Of a stretch of 64,000 bases of DNA, positions 7,289-17,293 are shown in pieces. Each line of letters opens with the position of its first letter. The first letter of the stretch is position 1. This stretch comes from Roseateles sp. (GTDB taxonomy: Bacteria; Pseudomonadota; Gammaproteobacteria; Burkholderiales; Burkholderiaceae_C). The notes under the pieces were generated by a model that saw only the letters and a list, made by a program, of their open reading frames with translations, did not search any database and had not been told where the DNA came from. The position numbers and the translations under genes were made by a program. Where the stretch lies: contig JACDQM010000009.1 of the NCBI GenBank assembly GCA_015657635.1, positions 1 to 64,000 of the forward strand, read 5' to 3'.

Positions 7289-9409
7289 CTGCACTTCAAC
7301 ACTGGCGCGCCAGGTCCTGGGGGCCAGCGGGTAGAGATAGGCGTGGCCGTACTGGTAGGGCGACTCGCGCCAGGCACGCTTGTCGGTGAGGTTGTCGACG
7401 CCGGCGCGCCAGACCAGCAGTTGCTTGCCCCGTGTCTGCTCGTAGCGCAGGCCTGCATCCAGGCGGGTCCAGGCGGGGATGCTGAGGCTGGCGTCAGGCA
7501 ACACGGTGCGGGCACCCTCGTAGACCAGGCCGGCGTTGAGCTGCAGTGCTGGCAAGGCGGCCAGGCGCTGCCGGGCGTTGAGCTTGATCGAGGTCTCGGC
7601 GACATTGGTCGGCTTCACGCCGTTCATCGCGGGATCGATGGCTGCTTCCCGGCGGGCCTTGAGCTTCATCGCGCTGGCCAGCAGGCCGCCGCCACTCCAC
7701 TTGATATCAGCCTGGCCTTCCAGGCCACGGTGGCGCGCGTAGCCGTCGGCCTTGCGGGTGCAGCTGTCAGCGATGTCGTCGTCACAGGCGCCGATGTCGC
7801 TCCACAGCGGGCGGCGGATGTCGAAGGCGTTGACCGACCAGTCGACCGTGCTGCTGCCGGACTTCAGGCCGAGTTCGAACTGGCGGCTCTTCAAGGCGGG
7901 CAAGACCTGGCCCCGGTTGCTGTAGCGGCGGCGGTTCGGGGCCACTTCGGATTCCACCCCTTCACCCCAGCTGCCATAGGCCATCAGCGTTGGGTTGATG
8001 GCATAGCTCAGACCCAGCCAGGGCGTGCTGAAGCTCTGGGGGTAGTTGGTCGCGCGCGAGCCGTCGGTGCGCACGCTTTCGCGCTCAATGCGGCTGTGCC
8101 GCAAGCCCAGCCAGGCCTGCCATTGCTTGTCGATCTGCACGGCGTCGCGCAGGTAGAGCTCGCTGCTGCGCTCTTCGCGGTTGGTGTTGACCTCATTGGG
8201 CTCGGCCTTGGGCGGCGAGGGCTGGTCGATGAAGACATTGCCTGGGCTCACTTGCTGGTTGGTCTGCGGGCCGAGGTGGGCCTGGTAGCGGCTCAGCAGC
8301 AGGCCGGCGCTGATCTGGTGTTGCAGGCCAGCCATGGCCAGCTTGCCGCTCAAGGACAGGTCCAGCGCCTGGCTGCGGCGGCGCTCACCCTCGCTGCGGA
8401 AGTCGTAGCGGTCGAAATCGCCATTGCTGCAATAGCGGTCCCAGGCGTTCTCGGCCGAGCAGCCATAGGGAAAGGCCAGGCGGTCGTCGGTCTTGAGCTC
8501 TTGCACACCCAGATGCGCCTGGGCGCGCCAGTCAGCCGACAGGCGTTGCTGCAACCGCAGCGAGGCATGGCTGTTGTCGAACACCACTGGCTGGGACCAG
8601 GGCAGGTTGTTGAGGTTGCGGCGCGGGTCGAAGGCCTTGGCATCGGGCAGCTTGCTGCCGAGCAGGCTCATGCCGGGTTGGCTGGGTTGGGACTGGCGGT
8701 TCCACTCGAATTCGGTTTCCAGCAGCGTATCGGGGCTGATGCGCCAATCACCGGCCAGGGCCAGCAGCTGGCGCTCGCCCTGCGCGTCCCTGAGCTCGGG
8801 GCGCAGCGCAGCACCGGCCGCATTGATGCGCAGGCCGAAGGCATTGGCCGTGCCGAAGCGCTGGCTCCAGTCCACCGCCGCTTCCAACGTGCCGCGCTCG
8901 CTGACACCGGCGCTGAGGGCCAGCAGCTCGACGTCTGGCCGCTTCACCACCAGGTTGACCAGGCCGCCGGGGGCGCTGGTGCCCGCCTGGGTGCCGCTGG
9001 TGCCTTTGAGCACCTCGATGCTGCTCTTGTTGCCCAGCGCCAATGCCGTCTCGGCGCTGATCGGCAGGCCATCGCGGCGGTAGTTGAAGCGGTTGTCGAG
9101 ATCGAAACCTCGCACCTTCAGGTAGGACACGTAGCCGGCCGAGTTGTAGGCATCACCGACGCTGGCGTCGAGTTGGCTCAGTCCGGCCAGGTTCGAGATG
9201 CCGGCATCCAGCAGGCGCTCGCTGTTCAGCACATTGGCCTGCAGCGGCAGCTTGGCCACGGGCGTGTCACCCCAGCCGCCGATGCGCACGGGGGCATCGG
9301 CATTGCGTCCGGACACCGTGACGGCGGGCAGGCTGGATTGCGCGAATGCAGGATGGATCGCCAGCAAGGCGGCGGCGAGAGCGGAGAGTTTCAGAGCGTG
9401 TGTTGCCAT
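7283..9409 (-). CDS. TonB-dependent outer-membrane receptor, probable thiamin uptake
   Basis: From MATHALKLSALAAALL the product is 708 residues with a signal peptide ending near AFAQ. A plug domain follows (NVLNSERLLDAG, YLKVRGFDLDNRFNYRRDGLP, EVLKGTSG, PGGLVNLVVKRP), then a beta-barrel ending YPLAPRTWRASVEVQL with the C-terminal aromatic/hydrophobic barrel signature. By sequence alone it resembles siderophore receptors. The TPP riboswitch immediately upstream argues for import of thiamin or a precursor, repressed when TPP is plentiful. No N-terminal signalling extension is seen. The open frame continues upstream to 9484, but the start at 9409 gives the proper leader. Receptor family is firm; substrate is inferred. 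Confidence 0.9.
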   Translation of the reverse strand: MATHALKLSALAAALLAIHPAFAQSSLPAVTVSGRNADAPVRIGGWGDTPVAKLPLQANVLNSERLLDAGISNLAGLSQLDASVGDAYNSAGYVSYLKVRGFDLDNRFNYRRDGLPISAETALALGNKSSIEVLKGTSGTQAGTSAPGGLVNLVVKRPDVELLALSAGVSERGTLEAAVDWSQRFGTANAFGLRINAAGAALRPELRDAQGERQLLALAGDWRISPDTLLETEFEWNRQSQPSQPGMSLLGSKLPDAKAFDPRRNLNNLPWSQPVVFDNSHASLRLQQRLSADWRAQAHLGVQELKTDDRLAFPYGCSAENAWDRYCSNGDFDRYDFRSEGERRRSQALDLSLSGKLAMAGLQHQISAGLLLSRYQAHLGPQTNQQVSPGNVFIDQPSPPKAEPNEVNTNREERSSELYLRDAVQIDKQWQAWLGLRHSRIERESVRTDGSRATNYPQSFSTPWLGLSYAINPTLMAYGSWGEGVESEVAPNRRRYSNRGQVLPALKSRQFELGLKSGSSTVDWSVNAFDIRRPLWSDIGACDDDIADSCTRKADGYARHRGLEGQADIKWSGGGLLASAMKLKARREAAIDPAMNGVKPTNVAETSIKLNARQRLAALPALQLNAGLVYEGARTVLPDASLSIPAWTRLDAGLRYEQTRGKQLLVWRAGVDNLTDKRAWRESPYQYGHAYLYPLAPRTWRASVEVQL

Positions 9410-9524
9410 CTTGGACTTCAAGGTCGATGGCAGGTCGGCAATTCGCAGACACCCGGACAGCGCGAGAGAAAGGCCTGCTGTCACGTCGATGGCGTCTTGC
9501 GTGCTTCCCTGCGCGAGGATTAAC

Positions 9525-9623
9525 TCGATCCCCTTGCGGGGACTCCGGCACGCGTAGAGCGCACCGGATCAGGTTCAAAGGGACTTTCTCAGCCGGCTCT
9601 CTTGCGAAAACCAGCACCCCTAG
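9525..9623 (-). promoter_or_regulatory. TPP (thiamin pyrophosphate) riboswitch
   Basis: On the minus strand the conserved THI-element blocks occur in order: CTAGGGGTGCT at the 5' end, GGCTGAGA, CCCTTTGAACCTGATC with a GG partner, and a 3' closing block near GCAAGGGGATCG. The layout matches the TPP aptamer. It ends about 115 bases before the receptor start, leaving room for an expression platform. It identifies the downstream TonB receptor as a thiamin-regulated gene. Confidence 0.93.
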
Positions 9624-9651
9624 CGAAGAGCTGCATTCTATCGGCAGGATG

Positions 9652-9677
9652 AAAAAAGCCCGCCGGGGGCGGGCTTT
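9652..9677 (-). terminator. Terminator of the ferredoxin-NADP reductase gene
   Basis: On the minus strand AAAGCCCGCC and GGCGGGCTTT form a 10-bp stem with a 3-base loop, ending in six Ts. It lies 20 bases past the reductase stop and also separates it from the riboswitch leader. Confidence 0.88.
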
Positions 9678-9696
9678 GTCAGGCGGCGCTGCGCGC

Positions 9697-10794
9697 TCAG
9701 TCGAACACCGGCGTTTCCACGCCCAGCACCTTGTGCAGCTTGGGGCTGGTGGTGGTGTATTGCAGGTGCACACGCTTGTCCGGGTTGATGTAAGGCATCG
9801 CGCCGAAGGCGGCCAGCGCGGCTTCATGGAAGCCCGACAGGATCAGCTTCTTCTTGCCCGGGTAGGTGTTCACATCGCCTACGGCAAAGATGCCGGGCGT
9901 GCTGGTCTCGAACTTCTCGGTGTCGACGACGATCTGCTTGCGTTCCAGCGACAGACCCCATTCGGCGATCGGGCCGAGCTTGGGGGAGAGGCCGAAGAAC
10001 ACCAGCACCTGGTCGCAAGGCACGACACGGGTGACGCCGTCACCGCCGGTGACCTTGACGCCCTTGAGCTGGTCGTCCGCTTCGTCGATATCGGTCACCT
10101 GGCCGACGATGAACTGCATTTCGTAGGCGTCGCACAGCTCGCGCATCTTGGCCACGCTGGCCGGCGCGGCGCGGAAGCCGTCGCGGCGGTGCAGCAGGAT
10201 CACGCTCTCGGCCTTGTGCGGGTTGCCGTCCTCATTGCCGCCGCAGAAGTTCAGCGCCCAGTCCAGCGCCGAGTCACCGCCGCCGACAATCAGCAGATTC
10301 TTGCCGGCGAACTGCTCGGGCTTGCGCACACGGTAGTGCACTTGCGAGCCTTCGTACTTGTCGATGCCGTCCACCTTCAGCGTGCGCGGCTGGAAGCTGC
10401 CCACGCCGCCCGCGATGAAGATTGTCTTGGTCAGGAACTGCGTGCCCTTGGAGGTGGCGACGAAGAAGCGGCCGTCGGCCTGCTTTTCCACCGTGGTGAC
10501 TTCCTGGCCCAGATGGAAGGTCGCGCCGAAGGGCTCGATCTGCTTCATCAGGTTGTCGGTCAGTTCCTTGCCGGTGCACACGGGCACGGCCGGGATGTCG
10601 TAGATCGGCTTGTCCGGATACAGCTCGATGCACTGGCCGCCGGGGTAGGCGAGTGAGTCGATGATGTGGGCCTTGATCTCCAGCAGTCCGAGTTCGAACA
10701 CCTGGAACAGGCCCACCGGGCCCGCGCCGACGATGACGGCATCGGTTTCAATCACGCCAGCGGCGGTGGTGGCTTGAGTCACTTGGTTTTCCAT
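9697..10794 (-). CDS. Ferredoxin--NADP+ reductase, thioredoxin reductase type
   Basis: This 365-residue flavoprotein has an N-terminal FAD motif ([19 protein letters not shown]), a central NAD(P) motif ([16 protein letters not shown]) and a C-terminal FAD contact ([18 protein letters not shown]). It lacks the CxxC of thioredoxin reductases, as expected for TrxR-type ferredoxin/flavodoxin-NADP reductases (Bacillus YumC-like). It moves electrons between NADPH and ferredoxin in the cytoplasm. The fdxA gene is 39 bases upstream on the same strand and is the obvious partner. Length and motifs are standard. Confidence 0.92.
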   Translation of the reverse strand: MENQVTQATTAAGVIETDAVIVGAGPVGLFQVFELGLLEIKAHIIDSLAYPGGQCIELYPDKPIYDIPAVPVCTGKELTDNLMKQIEPFGATFHLGQEVTTVEKQADGRFFVATSKGTQFLTKTIFIAGGVGSFQPRTLKVDGIDKYEGSQVHYRVRKPEQFAGKNLLIVGGGDSALDWALNFCGGNEDGNPHKAESVILLHRRDGFRAAPASVAKMRELCDAYEMQFIVGQVTDIDEADDQLKGVKVTGGDGVTRVVPCDQVLVFFGLSPKLGPIAEWGLSLERKQIVVDTEKFETSTPGIFAVGDVNTYPGKKKLILSGFHEAALAAFGAMPYINPDKRVHLQYTTTSPKLHKVLGVETPVFD

Positions 10795-10833
10795 TCGTTG
10801 AGCAGACCAGCCTCAGGGCTGGCCGGGCAGGGT

Positions 10834-11157
10834 TCAGCGGATCAGCTCGGAGAGCTTGCCCGTCTTGTCCTTCCAATCGTCGGCGTCGGGCAGCGGCGCC
10901 TTGCGCTTGGTGATGCTGGGCCACTTCTGGGCCAGCTGTGCGTTCAGCTTGATCATGTGCTGCTGGTCGCCGGGCACATCTTCCTCAGGGACGATGGCAT
11001 TGACCGGGCACTCGGGGATGCAGACGGCGCAATCGATGCATTCGTCCGGATCGATGGTGAGGAAGTTCGGGCCTTCCCGGAAGCAGTCGACAGGGCAGAC
11101 ATCAACGCAATCGGTGTATTTGCAGCGGATGCAGGCTTCGGTAACGACGTGGGTCAT
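10834..11157 (-). CDS. fdxA: 7Fe ferredoxin FdxA
   Basis: The 107-residue protein starts [20 protein letters not shown] and has both cluster motifs: CIRCKYTDC with CPVDC for the [3Fe-4S]/[4Fe-4S] pair and [13 protein letters not shown] for the second cluster, then the long C-terminal tail usual for proteobacterial FdxA. It is a soluble low-potential electron carrier. It lies just upstream of the ferredoxin-NADP reductase, and both follow the sulfate-assimilation operon, so it may help supply electrons for sulfite reduction. Confidence 0.96.
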   Translation of the reverse strand: MTHVVTEACIRCKYTDCVDVCPVDCFREGPNFLTIDPDECIDCAVCIPECPVNAIVPEEDVPGDQQHMIKLNAQLAQKWPSITKRKAPLPDADDWKDKTGKLSELIR

Positions 11158-11243
11158 GGAGCAGCTCTGAAGTATTGGGGCCCTGGGACGCCAGCGCCCG
11201 CCGGGTCTCGGCGGTCTTTGCGGCGGCGCACAAAGGCGGGATT

Positions 11244-12008
11244 TTAATCGTTCACCCTGGCTGCGCTGGCTTGAGCGCGGTCAATCTGGGGGTTTTGTCG
11301 TGCCAGCGCTTGTTTGCGCAGCGGCCTGGCCCCGACGCCGACTGTCACCACCGTGGGGCGGCCGCGGTGCAGCATGGCCGCTGCGGCCAGGTCGGCTACC
11401 CGGTGGTCGCTGCTCAGCGCATCGCTGCAACCGGCCCGCGACACCACGGCCACTGGCGTGTCCGCCGGCCAAGCAGCCTCCTGCAGCTTGCGCGCCAGCG
11501 CGCCGAGCTGGCGGCCGGCCATATAGAACACCTCGGTATCGGCCGAACGCTGCGCCTGCAGATCACCGTCGCGGGTCATCGCCGTCGTCAGGCTGACGCT
11601 GCGGCCGGCGCCGCGGCGCGTCAGGGGGCGCTGCAGCTGGGCGGCGGCGGCAATTGCCGCCGTCACGCCGGGCACCACCTCGGATTCGATGCCGGCCTCT
11701 GCCAGAGCGTCGAGCTCTTCTTCCAGCCGGCCGAAGATGCTGGCGTCACCTCCCTTGAGCCGGATCACACATTGATGCGCCAGCGCCTGCTTCACCAGGG
11801 CGGCGTTGATGGCCGCCTGCGCGGTGGAGTCGCAGAAGCCGCGCTTGCCGACATCCATCCATTGCGCCTGCGGTGCCAGCTCGCGCAGCGCCGGATCGGT
11901 CAGTGCATCGAACAGCACCACATCGGCCTGCGCCAGCGCTCGTGCGCCGCGCAGGGTGATCAGATCGGCCGCGCCGGGTCCGGCGCTGACGAAGATGACG
12001 CGTCCCAT
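11244..12008 (-). CDS. cobA: Uroporphyrinogen-III C-methyltransferase (SUMT)
   Basis: The 254-residue protein carries SUMT motifs: [20 protein letters not shown] near the N-terminus, [27 protein letters not shown] and the C-terminal VGVGARP. It methylates uroporphyrinogen III with S-adenosylmethionine to give precorrin-2. Only the methyltransferase is present; the dehydrogenase/ferrochelatase half found in CysG is absent from the window. It is the last gene of the sulfate-assimilation operon, 11 bases after cysN, consistent with supplying siroheme for the sulfite reductase in the same operon. Confidence 0.93.
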   Translation of the reverse strand: MGRVIFVSAGPGAADLITLRGARALAQADVVLFDALTDPALRELAPQAQWMDVGKRGFCDSTAQAAINAALVKQALAHQCVIRLKGGDASIFGRLEEELDALAEAGIESEVVPGVTAAIAAAAQLQRPLTRRGAGRSVSLTTAMTRDGDLQAQRSADTEVFYMAGRQLGALARKLQEAAWPADTPVAVVSRAGCSDALSSDHRVADLAAAAMLHRGRPTVVTVGVGARPLRKQALARQNPQIDRAQASAARVND

Positions 12009-12019
12009 GGTGCTGCTCC

Positions 12020-13320
12020 TCAGCGCACCAGCAGCGCACCGCTGGTGCGGTTGCTGGCGGGGTCGACGATGATCAGCGCGCCGCCGACGCGGTTGGCCGC
12101 ATAGGGCAGCACCGGCAGGGCGGCCTGGGTCTCGATGCGCACATGGCCGATCTCATTGACCGCCAGCTCATGCGCTTCGGTCTCGGCCAGCGTGTGGATG
12201 TCAACCTTGTGCTCGATCGCGCTGATGCGGGCCTGGACCCAGCGGTTGCCGTGGCGCAGCCAGTACTTGCGGCCAGGGATGGCTGGCTCGGTGTCCAGCC
12301 AGGCCAGGGTGGCTTCAAAGCTCTGCGTGGGCTTGGCACTGCCGGGCGTGACGATCCAGTCGCCGCGGCTCACATCGAGCTGGCGGTCCAGCACCACGCC
12401 GGCCGATTCGCCGGCCAGGCTGTGCGCCACCATCTCGCCCGCGCGGCGCACCTCGGCCACCACCGCAGTCTCGCCGCTGGGCAGGATCTGCACTGTGTCG
12501 CCGGCCTTGACCTGGCCCTGGGCGATGCGGCCCCACAGCGTGCGCGGCTGATTGCCCGTACCTTCTCCCTCGCGGGCGATGTACTGCACCGGCAGCGCCA
12601 GCTGTCCTTCAACCGCTTCCTGCACGGTCGGCAGGTTTTCCAGCACCTGCAGCAAGGACGGGCCGTCGTACCAGCCGGCCGCCAAGGGCTGCGTGACGTT
12701 GTCGCCGCGCAGTGCCGACACCGGCACGATGGCGGCAACCTTGATGCCGGCCTGGGCTGCAAAGTTCGTCAGTGCGACGTGGACCTTGACATAGCCCTCG
12801 GCCGGCGCTTCAAGCGCGTCGATCTTGTTGATCGCGAACACGATGCTCGGCACGCGCAGCAGATGCGCCAGCAGGCTGTGGCGGCGTGTCTGCGGCAGCA
12901 GGGTCAGATCTTTCTCGCTCAGATCAAGCTTGGTGATGTCCACCAGCACCACCGCGGCATCGCTGCCTGCTGCGGCCGTGACCATATTGCGCGTGTACTG
13001 CTCATGGCTGGTGCGTCGGCGATGATGAACTTGCGCGTCTTGGTGGCGAAGTAGCGGTAGGCCACGTCGATGGTGATGCCTTGCTCGCGCTCGGCCTCCA
13101 GGCCGTCGGTCAGCAGGCTCAGGTCGATGGGCGCACCGGCAGCGCGCTTCTCCAGCGTGTCCAGCTGGTCGGCCAGGATGGCGCGGCTGTCGAACAGCAG
13201 GCGGCCGATCAGCGTGCTCTTGCCATCGTCCACGCTGCCGGCGGTCAGGAAGCGCAGCGCGCGGTGCTGGGTGTCGACATCGGCCTGGTGCACCAGGCTG
13301 TCGTTCAGAACTGCAGACAT
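12020..13320 (-). CDS. cysN: Sulfate adenylyltransferase subunit 1 CysN (frameshifted as assembled)
   Basis: The N-terminal GTPase part reads from 13320 with P-loop [15 protein letters not shown] and [15 protein letters not shown]. At FIIADAP the frame breaks; the continuation [18 protein letters not shown] lies in the next frame and runs to 12020 with NKIDAL and the usual beta-barrel domains. Adding one C near 13006-13009 restores an uninterrupted ATP sulfurylase GTPase of about 433 residues. CysN drives CysD-catalysed APS formation by GTP hydrolysis. The start overlaps the cysD stop (TGATG). A sequencing error is more likely than true loss because everything on both sides is conserved. Confidence 0.9.
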
Positions 13321-14291
13321 CAGAAATAGCCCTCTTTCTTGCGGCGCTCCATCGAGGCCTCGGACGTGCGGTCGTCCATGCGGGTGGCGCCACGTTCGCT
13401 GACGGTGACAGTCAGGGTCTCGGCGACGATGTCGGTGGCGTTGGCGGCGTCGCTCTCCACCGGGCAGGTGCAGGTCATGTCGCCGACGGTGCGGAAGCGC
13501 ACGGTGGCGGTTTCCACCGTCTCGCCGGCCTCAGGCGGCGTCACGTCAGTCAGCGGCACCAGCAGGCCCTTGCGCGGGATGACCTGGCGCTGGTGCGCGT
13601 AGTAGAGGCTGGGCAGCGGGATGTTCTCGCGGGCGATGTAGAGCCACACGTCCAGCTCGGTCCAGTTGCTGATCGGGAAGGCGCGGAAATGCTCGCCGGG
13701 GCGGATGCGGGTGTTGAACAGGTTCCACAGCTCGGGGCGCTGCTCCTTGGGCTGCCATTGGCCGAAGGCGTCGCGGTGGCTGAAGATGCGCTCCTTGGCG
13801 CGCGCCTTCTCCTCGTCGCGGCGGGCGCCGCCGATCATGCAGTCGAAGCGGTGCTCCTCGATGGTTTCCAGCAAGGTCACGGTCTGGTGGCCGTTGCGCG
13901 ATTCCAGCGGATGGGCCAGGCGCACCGTGCCGCGCTTGATGCTGTCTTCCAGATGGCCGACCACCAGGCGCTCGCCCATCTCGGCGACGCGCTCGTCACG
14001 GAACTGGATCACTTCAGGGAAGTTGTGGCCGGTGTCCACATGCACCAGCGGGAAGGGCAGCTGGCCGGCGAAGCGCGGGCGCTCGCTTGCGGCGCTGATC
14101 TTGCGCTTGAAGGCCTTCTCGGCCAGATGCAGCACCACGCAGCTGTCCTTGCCGCTGGAGAACAGCAGGCCGGGACGCTCGAAGGCCGCAGCCACTTCGC
14201 GCAGGATGAAGATGGCCTCTTCTTCCAGATGATCGAGATGGCGGTGGTCCACCGCGGGCAACAGCTTTTCCAGATTCACCGAGGCATTCAT
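13320..14291 (-). CDS. cysD: Sulfate adenylyltransferase subunit 2 CysD
   Basis: From [20 protein letters not shown] the product is 323 residues. PP-loop motif [55 protein letters not shown] and [12 protein letters not shown] are present. With CysN it forms adenosine 5'-phosphosulfate from sulfate and ATP in the cytoplasm. The start at 14291 overlaps the cysH stop by 4 bases; the frame continues upstream to 14423 but that part is inside cysH. Length and motifs are standard. Confidence 0.96.
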   Translation of the reverse strand: MNASVNLEKLLPAVDHRHLDHLEEEAIFILREVAAAFERPGLLFSSGKDSCVVLHLAEKAFKRKISAASERPRFAGQLPFPLVHVDTGHNFPEVIQFRDERVAEMGERLVVGHLEDSIKRGTVRLAHPLESRNGHQTVTLLETIEEHRFDCMIGGARRDEEKARAKERIFSHRDAFGQWQPKEQRPELWNLFNTRIRPGEHFRAFPISNWTELDVWLYIARENIPLPSLYYAHQRQVIPRKGLLVPLTDVTPPEAGETVETATVRFRTVGDMTCTCPVESDAANATDIVAETLTVTVSERGATRMDDRTSEASMERRKKEGYF

Positions 14292-15091
14292 GCCTGAACT
14301 CCAGACTTCTTCAATTCTTGATTGCTCTTGGCCTGATGCAGGCCGCATTCCTTGGCATTTTCGTCCTCCCACCACCAGCGCCCGGCGCGGAAGTCTTCGC
14401 CGACCGCGATCGCACGTGTACATGGCGCGCAGCCGATGCTGGGCATGAACTGGTCGTGCAGTGCGTTGTACGGCACCTGATGGGTGTCGATGAAATGCCA
14501 GACATCAGCCCAATTCCACTCGGCCAGCGGGTTGATCTTGGTACGGCCCTGGCCATCCGGTTCGCTGAAGGGCACCTCGGCGCGGTTGGCACTCTGCTCG
14601 CGGCGCAGGCCGGTGATCCAGGCGCTGCGGCCAGCCAGCATGCGCGAGAGCGGCTCCAGCTTGCGGATCGCGCAGCATTCCTTGCGCAGCGCCAGGCTCT
14701 CGTACATCGCGTCCTCGCCGCGTTCGCGCACGAAACGCAGCACCTGTTCTTCCACAGGCTCGAAGACCTCGACCTTGACGCCATAGCGCGCCTCGATCTG
14801 CGCCAGCAGGGCCAGTGTCTCGCCATGCAGGCGGCCGGTGTCCAGCGTGGCCACCGTGACGGGCAGGCCCAGCTCGGCGATCAGCGCGGTGATCACCATG
14901 TCCTCGGCGCCCAGGCTGCTGGACTGCAGCAGACTCTTGCCATGGGCCTCGAAGGCCTCGGCCAGTACGGCGCGGCTGCGCGCCAGGCGTGCCTCGAAGC
15001 CGTCCGTCACCCGGCCATAGAGGGCGATGGCGGAACTGGTCGCGGCGCTGCCCGGCAGCGCGGAGAGGGCGCTGATGTCGCTGCTGCTCAT
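14288..15091 (-). CDS. cysH: Phosphoadenylyl/adenylyl-sulfate reductase (APS-type)
   Basis: This 267-residue protein has the reductase motifs LQSSSLGAEDMVI, ATLDTGRLHGETL, WITGLRREQS and the C-terminal KECGLHQ catalytic cysteine. The pairs KECCAIRK and GCAPCTRA are the four [4Fe-4S] ligands that mark APS-reducing enzymes (CysH2/AprR type) rather than cluster-free PAPS reductases. It reduces APS to sulfite with thioredoxin. No cysC (APS kinase) is in the operon, which agrees with direct APS reduction. It overlaps DUF934 and cysD by 4 bases each. Confidence 0.95.
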   Translation of the reverse strand: MSSSDISALSALPGSAATSSAIALYGRVTDGFEARLARSRAVLAEAFEAHGKSLLQSSSLGAEDMVITALIAELGLPVTVATLDTGRLHGETLALLAQIEARYGVKVEVFEPVEEQVLRFVRERGEDAMYESLALRKECCAIRKLEPLSRMLAGRSAWITGLRREQSANRAEVPFSEPDGQGRTKINPLAEWNWADVWHFIDTHQVPYNALHDQFMPSIGCAPCTRAIAVGEDFRAGRWWWEDENAKECGLHQAKSNQELKKSGVQA

Positions 15092-15576
15092 GCGCCGACT
15101 TTCGCGAAGGCCGGCCGCAGCTCGTGCACATCGCCCTGGTAATGCGAGGGGAAGAAGGCGAGCGCGCGCTGCGCCGCTTCGACGCTTTGATCAGGTCGCA
15201 GTTGCACGGCGTCGAAGCCGGTGCGAGCCAACAGCGGCAGCATGTCGACCAGCACCTCGCCGACCGCGCGGACCTCGCCGCCGAAACGGTAGCGCGAGCG
15301 CAGCAGGCGGGCCTGGCTGTAGGCGCGGCCGTCGACCCACTTCGGGAAACTCAGCGCAACCAGGGCCAGACGCGGCAGGTCGGCGGCGAGGTCCTCGACG
15401 TCGAAGTCATTGGCCAATTGCACGCCGACGGGCATGCCGGCCGGCCAGGTGTCGCGCACCGCATGCCACTGCTCCAGGCTCAGCAGCAGATGGGGCGCGG
15501 CGACGGGGTGAGAGACCGGACCGTCTTCGCCGGCGACGCGATGCCAAGTGTCTTGATGGGGGGTGATGAACTTCAT
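15088..15576 (-). CDS. DUF934 protein of the sulfate-assimilation operon
   Basis: The 162-residue protein matches the DUF934 family by its central VGVQLANDFDVEDLAADLPRL, the FPKWVDGRAYSQARLLR motif and the C-terminal YQGDVHELRP. It lacks recognised catalytic residues. The family is consistently found between sulfite reductase and cysH in proteobacteria and is thought to assist sulfite reduction, with mechanism unknown. It begins 6 bases after cysI and overlaps cysH by 4. Confidence 0.9.
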   Translation of the reverse strand: MKFITPHQDTWHRVAGEDGPVSHPVAAPHLLLSLEQWHAVRDTWPAGMPVGVQLANDFDVEDLAADLPRLALVALSFPKWVDGRAYSQARLLRSRYRFGGEVRAVGEVLVDMLPLLARTGFDAVQLRPDQSVEAAQRALAFFPSHYQGDVHELRPAFAKVGA

Positions 15577-15582
15577 GGTCGC

Positions 15583-17277
15583 TCAGGCGGTGGCAGTGGA
15601 CGAACGCACGGCGTTGGCGGCCTGCTTGAAGGGGTCGATGCCGACGCGGCGAACGGTGTCGATGAAGCGCTCGGCCGCAGAACTGCGCTGGCTGCGGTAG
15701 GTCTGAACCACCGATTCGATCACATCGCCCACCTCGTCGGCGGCGAAGGACGGGCCGATGACGCGGCCAGCGACGGCCGAGCCGGACAAAGTCGAGCCGT
15801 CCGAACCGCCCAGCGTCACCTGGTACCACTCGCTGCCGTCCTTGTCGACGCCGAGGATGCCGATATGGCCGCTGTGGTGGTGGCCGCAGCTGTTGATGCA
15901 GCCGCTGATGTGCAGATCGATGTCGCCGATGTCGTAGAGCTCGTCCAGATCCTGGAAGCGCTCGGTGATGTCGGCCGCCACGGGAATGGAGCGCGCATTG
16001 GCCAGTGCGCAGAAATCGCCGCCGGGGCAGGCAATCATGTCGGTCAGCAGGCCGATATTGGGCGTCGTGAAGCCGATGGCCTTGGCGGCCTCGAAGACGG
16101 CAGGCAGATCGCTTTCGCGCACCCAGGGAAGCAGCAGGTTCTGGTCGTGCGTGACTCGCAGCTCGCCATGGCTGAAGGCTTCAGCCAGCGCTGCGGCCGC
16201 TTCCATCTGCGCATCGGTGGCGTCGCCCGGGGCGATGCCCACGCGCTTGAGCGACAGCGTCACCGCGCGATAGCCGCTGAGGCGGTGGCCGTGCACATTG
16301 CGCTCCAGCCAGCGCTTGTAGGCGCCGGGCTGCACCCCGGTGAAGATGTCGACGGCTGTTGTGGCGTTCACGCCAGCCGGCACGACGAAGCTGGCGGCGA
16401 CGCGGTCCAGCTCAGCCTGCGGAATGATGTGCTCGTGGCCGCCTTCGTCCTGCTCCAGGATCTGGCGGAACTCTTCATTGACTGCGTCGAAGAACTGCTG
16501 CCCCTCGGCCTTGACCAGGATCTTGATGCGCGCCTTGTACATATTGTCGCGACGGCCGTAGCGGTTGTAGACCCGCACGATGGCCTCGATGTAGACGAGG
16601 ATCTGCTGCCAGGGCAGGAACTCGTTGATCACCTGGGCGATCACCGGCGTGCGGCCCATCCCACCACCGACCAGCACCTGGAAGCCCACCTCGCCGGCTG
16701 GGTTCTTCTTCAGCTGCAGGCCGATGTCATGCCAGGCGATGGCGGCACGGTCTTCGGCGGCACCGGAGATAGCGATCTTGAATTTGCGCGGCAGGAAGGC
16801 GAACTCAGGATGCAGCGTGCTCCATTGGCGCAGCACTTCCGCATAGGGGCGCGGGTCGACGATCTCGTCCGGCGCGATGCCGGCCAAGCCATCGCTGGTG
16901 ATGTTGCGGATGCAGTTGCCGCTGGTCTGGATGCCATGCATATCGACATCGGCCAGCAGATCCATCACATCGGCGGCCTTCGGCAGTGGAATCCAGTTGT
17001 ATTGCAGGTTCTGGCGCGTCGTGAAGTGGCCGTAGCCGCGGTCGTACTCACGGGCGATGCGGGCCAGCTGGCGCAGCTGCTGGCTTGAGAGCACCCCGTA
17101 GGGCACTGCCACGCGCAGCATCGGCGCATGGCGCTGCACATACCAGCCGTTCTGCAGGCGCAGCGGTCGGAATTCGTCGTCGGGCAGGGTGCCGGCGAGA
17201 TGGCGCTCCAGCTGGTCGCGGAACTGCGCGGCGCGGGCGCGCACGAACTGGCGGTCGAAGTCGGTATAGGCGTACAT
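15583..17277 (-). CDS. cysI: Sulfite reductase hemoprotein (nitrite/sulfite reductase family)
   Basis: This 564-residue protein has the siroheme/[4Fe-4S] ligand motifs CPGGDFC and SGCINSCGHHHSGHIG, plus YGHFTTRQNLQYNWIPL and TSGNCIRNITSDGLAG of the SiR/NiR fold. It performs the six-electron reduction of sulfite to sulfide. No CysJ flavoprotein is encoded nearby; the downstream ferredoxin and ferredoxin reductase could supply electrons (inference). It starts the sulfate-reduction core, 16 bases after the TauE/SafE gene, so all six genes to cobA are probably one transcript. Confidence 0.93.
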   Translation of the reverse strand: MYAYTDFDRQFVRARAAQFRDQLERHLAGTLPDDEFRPLRLQNGWYVQRHAPMLRVAVPYGVLSSQQLRQLARIAREYDRGYGHFTTRQNLQYNWIPLPKAADVMDLLADVDMHGIQTSGNCIRNITSDGLAGIAPDEIVDPRPYAEVLRQWSTLHPEFAFLPRKFKIAISGAAEDRAAIAWHDIGLQLKKNPAGEVGFQVLVGGGMGRTPVIAQVINEFLPWQQILVYIEAIVRVYNRYGRRDNMYKARIKILVKAEGQQFFDAVNEEFRQILEQDEGGHEHIIPQAELDRVAASFVVPAGVNATTAVDIFTGVQPGAYKRWLERNVHGHRLSGYRAVTLSLKRVGIAPGDATDAQMEAAAALAEAFSHGELRVTHDQNLLLPWVRESDLPAVFEAAKAIGFTTPNIGLLTDMIACPGGDFCALANARSIPVAADITERFQDLDELYDIGDIDLHISGCINSCGHHHSGHIGILGVDKDGSEWYQVTLGGSDGSTLSGSAVAGRVIGPSFAADEVGDVIESVVQTYRSQRSSAAERFIDTVRRVGIDPFKQAANAVRSSTATA

Positions 17278-17293
17278 GTTCTGCGAGTCGGAT

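Noticed and set aside
7343-9523. A 726-codon plus-strand open frame opposite the TonB receptor
   Set aside because: Repetitive Ala/Gly/Val-rich shadow of the receptor; no motifs, and the riboswitch supports the minus-strand gene.
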